From contig WOFQ01000014.1 in the NCBI GenBank assembly GCA_012184525.1, positions 620,001 through 684,000 of the forward strand: a DNA stretch of 64,000 nucleotides. Reading direction: 5' to 3'. The notes beneath the pieces are model-generated. The model did no database searches. It had not been told where the DNA came from and saw only the letters and a program-made list of their open reading frames with translations. Source of the stretch: Xenoacremonium recifei. Its lineage: Eukaryota > Ascomycota > Sordariomycetes > Hypocreales > Nectriaceae. This document shows positions 55,384-64,000 of the stretch, piece after piece (position 1 is the stretch's first letter; every line of letters begins with the position of its first letter). Position numbers and translations under genes: made by a program.

Positions 55384-58300
55384 ATGTCTTCCGAGCTGGA
55401 GGGCCTGATCGCGGGGCTTGTTACGCGTATCTCATGCGCGGGTGAGCAAGGTATGTTACTGAACATTGGTTTGACCAGAATGCTTGCCTCATGAGACTGT
55501 AAAGTTTCAATTCAGCAGTTCTTCGTGATTTGATACGTGATTCGCGGAATGCTGAGATTGAACCCCCAAAAATTGATCTAAGGCTGAATTCATGCTGACT
55601 GAGACGTGTAGGTTGTACAGTACCAGATCTTCTTGAAGCCATTCAAAAATCCTTCAAGTCTGCCGAAAATGTCGATGAACGACAAGAGGGTACATCTCAG
55701 TCATCGCCAGAGACCCTAGTGGCTCAACGGCGAGCTGCGTCTACAGTATGGAAGTGGCTAGCCTCGAGAAGAGATATATCAGTGGGCCTCGAGAGGAAAT
55801 ACAACCGCCTCTCGCTTGAGGACGTCCTGGAGCTAGACTCGGTTTCGAGGCAAAATGGAAGAAATGAAGGCGATGATTCCAAGGAGCCGTCTTCTTCGAC
55901 TCCTGGCATTCGTGTATACGCCTTAGAAGAGACAATGTGGGAGTCGCTGACCGGACACGCCATTGATTACAGGCGAGTTCCGAGATCTGAATGGATCTTG
56001 CTTTTGGGAATTGCCTCCAAAACCACGGAAGGGATCCTACAAGGTGACTTGGGCCGGTTGGTTGACCAAGACAAACGATCAGTGCCAAAACGTACCGATT
56101 CATTACTCCGAAAGGGATACATCGCCAAAAGAACGACTCTCGTCCGCGGAACGAAGACTAGCAAGATGTGGCTCAGGATTTTTGCTCCCCCGCTACCAAG
56201 AGATGGCGAAAATGCCTTTGATGAGCCGAGGCCAGATATGAATATCACCCGGCAGGTCCTGGTCGACGACTTGAGTCCGGTGCCTTGGCATCCGCGCTGG
56301 ACCGGCGAGTCCATCGATTACATTGCTTTGGCCACAACTATCATGGCCGTCGCCAAAGAATGGGGTGTCTTAAAAATGCAGGACTTGAAATCCAAACTTG
56401 GAGTCTTGGGCATGCGCTGGCAAATGAAGGTTATTGCAAAGGTCTGCAGATTCCTCAACGCTCGAGGCGTCATTCAGTATGTTGCTGCCATGCTCGGGGA
56501 CAAGATCTTCAAGGACTGTATCAAGTTCAGCCGAGATATGAGCTCCGAGGACTGGTCCATATTTCTTGCTACAGGAAAACGTACCAAGAGACCTACGCGG
56601 AATCCTGATTTGAGTTCTGTTGAGGGTCTTGAAACATCGGACGCTATTTTCTCGGAGGCTACAAATGTTTCCGAAGTCTCCTCAGCACCTCCGTGGTCTA
56701 TTGACAAGCCACTCTCCATAACCATTGTTGAGATGGCACAACGGCTTAGAGACACTGGGCTGACAAACCCAGACGTCTATGCCATGACACTTGGTCCATC
56801 CTTCAGTCGTTACTTATCCTCGACAACCACGTCCATATCGACCCCTAATCTGCAACCTCCCCATCTACAGCACCTACAACTCAGGAGCGAGCATTCGAGA
56901 GTCGGCAAAGTTGCCTCTTATAAATATTTCGGCCAAAATGAGGTGGAATCTTATGAGATCGCCGATATCAAAGCTGAGCTCGCGGCCATTGCTTCCGAAC
57001 CGTCCCAAGGGGAGACTCAGCCACGTCACAGCTTTGGCCCTTTGCCCTCATCGATATTGGCTCCTTCGAATACCAATGGCCTTGCTAATCTCTGCAAGCA
57101 ATCCCGCCAGAATCAAAGAAAGAAACGCCCGTTGGGAAGGCCCCCCAAGGCTGTCCAAGTTGATGAAGAGGCCGGTGAAGTTATACCAGCCAAAGAGGAC
57201 CAACCCCCAAAGGAACCGGATCAACCAAAAAAAAGAGGTCGGAAAAGAAAAATATCATCAGCAGAGAACGAAACACAGGATTCAGAGACCCTCGTCGTCA
57301 ATTTGAAGGTCTCGCCGGTTGCTCTACAGTCTGTTGCAGGAGAAGAAGAGGACGATGAGCTTGGGCCTCGAAGATCATCTCGGCCGCGACGCCTCACCTC
57401 CACTGTACAAACTGTGGAAACTGAGATGGTTGAGTCTCTATTAGAGAGTGCAGACGAGGTAGATGTGCCAGAAAAACCAGCATCTGCGACAAAGAAACGC
57501 GGTCGTGGTCGCGGAAGACGTGGAAAAGACACCGGCGATGCCTCTCGACCATGGAAATGCGAAAAGTGCGGTAGGAGTTGGAAGAATGACATCGGCCTCA
57601 AGTACCATCTGGAAAAGTCGAGGACGTCTTGCAACCCTTTATTCGACGAATCAGCGCCGATACCGCCACGGAAACGCAAGAAGCGGTCTCCCGAACCTGT
57701 TGAGCCGACCCCAGAGCCGTCAGTCAGGGAGACAACTCCTCGGAGCGACATCTCGACAGATGCGCCGGTAGCAGAATCATCCGCCCCGAGGGCGCAGACT
57801 CAGATCAGTTTGTCACCGGTTCCGTATAAAGCGACCCCAGATAAGCTTAGAGAATCCATGTCTCTGAGGCCTCCGATCAATCTCGCGGGAGGACCTTTGC
57901 AGACAGGGCTAGATCGAGGAAGCCTGCAAGAACGAAGATATGGAAAAGCAACTTTGTCTGGCAGCCAGAGCAGTGTATTGTTAGATCCTGAAGCTAGCCA
58001 GCCACGACCTGTGTTGGCTATGTCTGGTTCTATCGATACGAGCTCAGCTTTCAAAACTCCTAGTCAAAAGAAGACACAAACACAACAACTCCCTAAAATT
58101 GATGGACAAGCGTCTTCATTAAGACAGCCGCCGCCGGCAACCCCCGAAGGTATGCAAAATGGTTCTCTGCGAGTCCAGGAATCAACCGACAACCCTGAAA
58201 ATGGCAGCGGTGTTTCCTACGACACAGAAATTAGAGACGCTGCTCCCATTGTGACGGCCGGTGAGCAGAAGGATGCATCACTTTTGACACCGCTGAAGGA

Positions 58301-61178
58301 GAGTGTCGATTCCCCAGCTCGCAGCAATCTACCAAGGACTGTTCTCAGCCGCCGAGTCAGCGAGATCATCACCGACATTCTCGCAAGCCAGAAAGGGGTC
58401 TTCCCCGGGGGCAAAGCTCTCTGGCATGCCATCTCTACAATCTGGGAGGAGAAGTACGCGGATGACCCAATTCCAAGTATGAGGACTTTTCAAGCCGGTT
58501 TGAGAGAGCTTGTGAAAAAGAAAGCGGCAGCCGAGCATCTGCATGCTTTCCGGGATGCCAAAGGGATGTTTACCAAGTGTCAAATCGTCATTGACTCATC
58601 TGTTGACCCTTTCTCACCGGAGGCTACTGCCTTGTTTGACAAGATCAGAGAAGCACATCCTCGCTTATATTTGCCGTCACCATTTACAGCACCCGTTGAA
58701 GTTGAACAGGCCGTTGAAGGTCCTCGTGGTCGTCGCAAGCTCCCTGGAGAAGTCGAGGTCCTGGATGCTCCCCTCTACGCTGCCCAAGCAATAGCAAAGA
58801 AAGCTCTCAAGAACTTAGGATTAGGGGTTACGACGCCGAAGCGTGGCAAACGGAAGGCAAAAGACATTGACGATATTGCCTCTTCACCAAAGAGAGCTCG
58901 CGTGAAATGGGCCTCTCAAGAGCAAGGTGACGATGGATTTCAAAGACAAGACGCCATCTTTACATCTGCCACCCTCCCGCAGCCGTTCAAGACAGTTCAA
59001 TTTCTGGAACCAAATACCTACCTCGACGAAGAACACCCAGAGAACATGGCTCCTATCCGTCAGCGATCGAGGACAAAGTCTGCGGATGCTAAGCTACAGA
59101 AGCAGCGAACTTCGCTTCCGGAGAACTTCTTCCATGGCATGGTGGTGGACAATGTCATCACTCTCGATGGATCCGATGGCTCATGGCCAAGTCTCGCCAT
59201 ACAGTTCTTTGAAGAAAACGATGCCAGCTTCACACTCAACGGCTGGATGCCAGATGCCCAGTGGTTTGCGTGGTCGTCGCTGGTCGGAGATCTTAAGAGA
59301 AGAAGTGCACTCAGACGTGGACGCACGAAAAACAAACGTACGGCTCGAGGATACCGACAGCTTTTCACTACTTCTGTTCTGGCTTGTCTGGAACTGGAAA
59401 AGTCATACGTCAATGCTTTCGTCAGTGCTCCATCTCTGGCGGCCGGTCCTCATAACGTGTTCATCAGGTTTGTCAGTGGACCGATTGAAGCAGAATCCTA
59501 CCCCACGTCCGTCCAATGGCCTGCAGAGGAGCAACTTACAGCTGTTTCCTTCAAGGACATGCACCCTGTATCTGAAGACGAGCCCGTTCTTTCAGATGAC
59601 AATGTCGACTTCTCCGACTGGGCCGAAGTCGAAAGCTTCCGAGTTGACAAGTCATTGAAGGCAGATAACCAGCTTAGCTATGCACAAGCAACGAAGACCA
59701 AACGGGTTGAGTTGTTGTCAAGAGCTTTGACACCGTTACCCAAACGCCATGCCCACGGGAATGAATCTGGGAACCAATCTCAGGATCAGCAATCCGGGAG
59801 TGCTTCGCCTGCTAACCCTGATCGACTTCTCGCTGCATTCGTCGCTATGCGTGTACTTCTGGGAGGCGCTGACAAAGCTGTCGACTGGGGTTTACTTCTT
59901 CAGATATTCCCTGAAATGGGTATCAAAGCTCTCCGCCGTTTCTGGGTTGATGCCCGAAAGGATCAGGGCACACTCATCACCAAGCTCACAAAGGATTTCC
60001 AAGATAAGTTTTTGGCAGCTTACGAAATGGATGACCTGCCGGAACTTGATTATGACGACCCCCAAGACTACGACTGGCATGGTCTCATCGATTGGACGTT
60101 ACAGCTCCAACGGAAGAAAGAGATGAACTTGCCCATGACTCGGCAGGAACTGACTGAGAACTTCTCAACTCAGGAGTTAGGGAAGATTGAGGATGACTGG
60201 CGAGAGAAGTTCTTCCACCCGCAAGCCTCTGTCTTCTCCCGGTTCGAATGGGCGACTGCACAATGCGCTGCTGTTCCCATTGACGGCGTAGGCGATTCTT
60301 TGTTGTCGACTGTCACCGAACTGGATCTCGCGAGGTCGTGGGTGAGATCTCTCTGCTGCTCGGGTGATGCGCGGTACTCGGTTCAGCAAATCAAGAACAA
60401 ATTTTCTGTGCTCTCAAGGACCAGCATCGTGCAGGAAGCTATTGACCAGCTCACTCTACAGCGGGTCATCTGCAAAAGCAAAAAGCATCTTTTTGGAGGG
60501 AGGCCATACCGGCTCAACGAATACTTCACTTACATGGTGGAGAAGTTGAGCCAGCATTCCAAGTACATGGAAGCGGCCGCCTTTAAAGCAAAGTTGGACG
60601 CCGTGTTTCGCCGCGGAGAGAAGTTGACGGTGCCATACACCCTGGACGATGGATCAGTCATGGCAATCACGAATCTGAATGCTGCAGGAAGGATACGAGT
60701 CGTACCAGTCGATATACCACACATTCCTTTCGGCTTCGTACCAGGGAACTATGAAAGCCGCAAATTCCCCAAGTCGTATTACTACTTCGGCATGCAAGTA
60801 GTGCCAACAGAGACCTACCAGTACAATGAGGATATCGAGGTCCTCGGAGCCGCGCTTCGCGAGGGTCCTCCTCTGGGAAGCTCTCGCGGCGAGCTCCCAC
60901 AGTGGGTTGACTTTGATGGTGGCCGGGACGCCAAACGATGGGCTGCCATTCTCGGCGGCTTCTGCTTCAGCTGTGCTACGAGAGGCTCTCTGAGCATTGA
61001 AGGCATATGTGCAGCTCTCAAGCCCATTATCGAGGGGTATGAAGCCCGTGTGATACTTGATTGGGGCAAGCGGACGGGGTTGTTGGAGGAGACAAAGGAC
61101 GGGCTCGGTGTTTCTGTCGGGGAGTGGTGGTGGCTTGTCGTTCCCAGCCAAAGCACTTGGACGGCAACAAAGGCATAG
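55384..61178 (+). CDS. TFIIIC largest subunit, B-block binding (Tfc3/Sfc3)
   Basis: RNA polymerase III factor that recognises the B box inside tRNA genes. Exons 55384-55450 and 55612-61178 give 1877 aa. Exon 1 encodes MSSELEGLIAGLVTRISCAGEQ. The donor CAAG|GTATGT is preferred over GG|GTGAGC nine nt upstream because it yields the GEQGCTVPDLL junction expected at the family N-terminus. B-block-binding winged helices lie at about 120-175, with WESLTGHAIDYRRVPRSEW followed by LLRKGYIAKRTTLVRGTKTSKMWLR. A C2HC finger sits at C672, C675, H688 and C696 (WKCEKCGRSWKND...) between two AT-hook-like basic patches (KRGRGRGRRGK and KKRGRKRK). The C-terminal third contains the conserved region LNGWMPDAQWFAWSSLVGDL and further winged-helix-like blocks to the end. 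Confidence 0.9.
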
Positions 61179-61446
61179 AAGGAATCGAGATGAACGAAGC
61201 GGCTCTATATATGTATAATTATTGAACGGAAATGAATTAATGGTCAACGCTGGAATGATACCCTTGAACGGAAAGCAGTCACTCGTCTGATGGAAGTGGA
61301 CAGGTAATTTGTAAGTGCTAAGCCAATATGAATTCAGTCGGATATCTCGTGTTGTCTTGCCATTAGCCTATGAAAACAAAACTCCAACGCCGCTCCCCAA
61401 AGCTCAAACGCCAATATTTGCCCCTGAATTCCTCCCTTTTGCCATG

Positions 61447-62498
61447 TCATGGGGCGAACAAGATCTTCAAAAGCAACGCAAAGAGAAGCACAACGAGCAC
61501 CACGATCATCCTATCGATCCAGGCTGGCACGCCCTCGTCTGAGGCTCGACGCTGCCGCGGAGGCTGGCCAGCTGAGGCTGATACAACTCGATGGTGGACT
61601 GTGGTAGATGTCGCTGTGCCGGCGCCAATCGTGGTGGGGACCGGGGCCGATCCGGAGCCTGAGCCGGAGCCGGCGGCGGTTTCGGGAACGGCTGCGGAAA
61701 CTGGTGACGAGGAGTCCGGGACCGTTTGCACAAACCCTTCCGCGAGTTGGGCGCTCTCGGCGGCGTCGTTGACGGCGGCGTCCGTGCCACTTTCTTTGTT
61801 TCGGGCTTCCATCTCATCCTTCCATCCCATCTTCAGGTCCTTGGGAATCTCTACCTCCTCACTGGAGCCTGCCGCGGCCTGTGCCCGCTCCTCACTGTCT
61901 TTGATGATCTCTTGGTTTGTTTTGCCACACGCAGCGCACTTGAAGTTTCGAGATTCGCTCGCGAGTCGTCTCCGTACGGCGTCGGTCGTCTCCAGGCCTC
62001 CCAGCTGGCCGCGCGCATCGGTTTCCATGAAACTTCGAAGCCTGATCCATAGTTAGCGGTGACTGATTGTGAAAACCAGTGAATGACTGCATCACTCACG
62101 CTACCAGAGCTGTTCGGACGCCCCATGCTGGCTGCCAAGTCTCCTCATGGTGTCCGCTGATGCTGAGACAGATCTCTCGGTTCGCCTCGAAACGACCGCT
62201 GGGCGTCATGAAACGGAAACTAGGAGGGCGCAGAGGGTATGTCGTTGGGAGTATTATGCGACCATGATACAGACCCTCGCTATACACGGAATTTGGTGGT
62301 CCCCTGAGAGTGAAGTGCCATTCGAAGAGGTCGGATTCGAGCGGCTCTGCTGTGAAATCGGGAGACGGGGCATTCGCGATCTCGGCGGCCTCACGAACTG
62401 AAAGAGGGTCAGCGGTCGAGCGTTGCTATCGGAAAGAATGGAGGCTCACGGATTCGCTTTATCGTAGGTGATTTGCTGTTGAACTTAGGCGTCGCCAT
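61447..62498 (-). CDS. UBC6: ER tail-anchored ubiquitin-conjugating enzyme UBC6 (UBE2J)
   Basis: E2 enzyme of ER-associated degradation. Exons 62498-62450, 62397-62100 and 62041-61447 give 313 aa. The UBC fold starts MATPKFNSKSPTIKRILREA, with FEWHFTLRGPPNSVYSEGLY, HGRIILPTTYPLRPPSFRFMTPSG and the active site NREICLSISGHHEETWQPAWG. The catalytic Cys is residue 93. The J-type E2 lacks the HPN motif of other E2s, as expected. A hydrophilic linker with a C-x2-C (FKCAACGKTN) and Ser/Ala/Gly-rich stretch leads to a single C-terminal helix (IVVLVVLLFALLLKILF) that inserts in the ER with the catalytic domain cytosolic. It is divergent from the complex I gene over ~640 bp. Confidence 0.95.
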
Positions 62499-63142
62499 GT
62501 TTTTGGGTGGCAGGTTGTAGAGTGGCTGTTATCGGGCTGATGCTGGGTGAAGCTGGGCGCATTCAGGTCGATGTAAGTGGCTGGCTGTGGTATTCCAGCG
62601 ACATAGCTTGCGGGGGAAAAAAACAGGGCTTAGTAGAATAAGTCACGGTCAAGGGGGAAAATCGCTGATTGCAGGAAACACAGATCGAGAAGAGCAAAAG
62701 CGGTTAAGAAGCTCAGCTTCTGAGACGAGTTGTGAATGTAATACGAGGCGAAATGGTTAAGGTGTCCAGCTCCAGCCTCATTGTCTCCAAATGACGAAGT
62801 CCCCCACCAGTACGTACCTCCCCTTTAATTACTTATCTCTTATCGGCCAACCACCGATAGCGTTATTGAAGATATATCGAAACCAACCAATAAGAGCCGC
62901 TTTTACATAAGCAGAGTTGGCTCGGCTCCCATTCATCCATCCGGGATTCGCTCAAGAGGCACTTCGCTACATCACGAAAAGGTGCTTTATTGTCGCCCCA
63001 ACGCAGCCTCAATCCGCGCCTCCGTATGCCAATTGCGATTTCATCGAGCTTCCAGACCAACTCGCTGACTACTTGCAGCTCCCCTACCGCGGCAAATTCG
63101 GCTTCAAGCCTCCGTCCAGCGAGCGATATCGAAACCACGACA
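62499..63142. other. Divergent intergenic region
   Basis: 644 bp between the UBC6 start (-) and the complex I subunit start (+). It holds both promoters. No gene is supported. Confidence 0.5.
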
Positions 63143-63461
63143 ATGGCAGGAGGAGGTCATCATCCCAAGGGCCCTATCGTGGCTCATGTGCCTCGGGTCT
63201 ACCGTTTCACCGCCACTGCTCTTGGTGCTGGCATGTGGTTTTGGGTGAGCATCTCCTCCATTGAGGTCTCATTAGAGGGGTTTCCTGGGACTGACAAACG
63301 AATTCTCTATAGTTAATGTACCGAGCCAAGAAGGATGGTACGTCCGCACTCACGCCGATCGACGACCACGGACCGCGATCTATTGATGTGTTGAAGATGC
63401 TAACAATATTTACCTTATAGGTCCTGCTCTGCTCGGCCTGAAGCACCCTTGGGAGCACTAG
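63143..63461 (+). CDS. Complex I accessory subunit, NDUFB2-like
   Basis: Three very small exons, 63143-63244, 63313-63337 and 63421-63461, give a 55-aa protein; no single ORF of usable length exists, so it is easily missed. The middle exon is only 25 bp. The sequence starts MAGGGHHPKGPIVAHVPRVY, then FTATALGAGMWFWLMYRAKK (one TM helix), and ends DGPALLGLKHPWEH. The KHPWEH-type terminus and RFTATALGAGMWFW helix match fungal NADH:ubiquinone oxidoreductase single-TM subunits of the NDUFB2 type. It would sit in the membrane arm of mitochondrial complex I. Introns (68 and 83 bp) have GTGAGC...ATAG and GTACGT...ATAG ends. Confidence 0.87.
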
Positions 63462-64000
63462 ACGATCGACCGATGTACGACTACGATTGCAATTGAGAGG
63501 GACGATGCTGGAATAGATGGACAATCATGCAGTGTAAATAAGCCAATGAATTGAGCAAAATTTCCAAACAACGGCACCGTCATCTTCCGCGAAAGATTCG
63601 ACCTGTCTGTATGTCCCATGCCGACTTCAGGAATATGAGGATTCGAACGCCCGCCAATGTCTACCCACGAGATGCACCTTTACTGGGTTATGTACCATTT
63701 TATACACAGTTCACGTCTTTAAATCTCTGATTCTGAACATTGCAGATGCTTGGAGCACATCCGTTCTTGTCACATTCTGTCAATTCGACTTGATCGGCTC
63801 GAAAGCACCACCAACTTCATGCGCCACTCCTATAACTACCACCAAGAAGAAAGAGAATTTCATCTTTCGTCTTTTCAACGCTTTTCCAAATATGCTAATC
63901 TGCAGCCTTCTATAATTCGTGACCAAACCAAACCTCGTCCATGATATACTACCCAGTAAACGCCTGACGAATGCGAGATAACATCCTCCTCTATCCTCGG
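63462..64000. other. 3' flank to window end
   Basis: 539 bp to the right edge with no supported gene. It includes the 3' UTR of the complex I subunit. A GTTCGAATCC sequence on the minus strand near 63641-63650 resembles a tRNA T-loop, but no cloverleaf could be built. Confidence 0.5.

Noticed and set aside
63610..63690. GTTCGAATCC T-loop-like sequence (-)
   Set aside because: The flanking stem does not pair and no acceptor, D or anticodon arm could be built, so no tRNA is called.

Overview
The window is a stretch of nuclear DNA from a filamentous ascomycete. Genes are split by short GT-AG introns (about 50-170 bp), lie on both strands in small convergent and divergent pairs, and show no operon structure. 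The proteins are of filamentous-fungal type: SET1, MGM1, a tropomyosin of 161 residues, a MUB1/samB MYND protein, SREBP-cleavage-activating protein, cyanase and TFIIIC. A small gene at 50.5 kb encodes four copies of a (P)LGC-x-(V/I)-M motif and ends in a CaaX box. This matches the hybrid-type pheromone precursors described from Trichoderma and Fusarium, so I place the organism in the Hypocreales (inference). I see no transposon, rRNA, convincing tRNA, CRISPR array or biosynthetic gene cluster.

Layout. 0-6 kb: the 3' end of a membrane-protein gene, TRM112, a BIG1/VOA1-like V-ATPase assembly factor, the nucleolar protein NOP25/RRP17, tropomyosin and a possible securin. 7-13 kb: the SET1 H3K4 methyltransferase and a conserved fungal gene whose expected ATG reads ATC. 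12.8-18.5 kb: a gene-poor block. 18.5-23.6 kb: a DUF4202 protein, a Myb/SANT-like protein and a divergent 14-3-3-like protein. 23.6-27.1 kb: a second gene-poor block. 27-36 kb: SCAP, a JMJD7-type JmjC protein and the rRNA methyltransferase SPB1. 36.5-43 kb: MGM1, a ZRG17-like zinc transporter subunit and a two-TM protein. 45-50 kb: MUB1 and EBP2. 50-53 kb: the pheromone precursor, cyanase and an AIM6-like phosphodiesterase. 54-64 kb: a CCDC137-like basic protein, the largest TFIIIC subunit, the tail-anchored E2 UBC6 and a small complex I subunit.

By function, several genes serve ribosome and tRNA production (TRM112, NOP25, SPB1, EBP2, TFIIIC, perhaps the CCDC137-like protein). Others act in ER/Golgi/vacuole homeostasis (BIG1/VOA1, SCAP, ZRG17, UBC6) or mitochondria (MGM1, NDUFB2). 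They are housekeeping genes, not a co-regulated pathway.

The most interesting locus is the tandem-repeat pheromone precursor at 50451-50612. Its peptide repeats are held identical by synonymous changes, every repeat carries an internal CaaX-like C-x-x-M, and it has no dibasic Kex2 site. Other points worth checking are the ATC start, a 14-3-3 relative without its phosphopeptide pocket, a candidate securin, a 60-bp in-frame intron in SPB1 and an 8-codon uORF before SET1.
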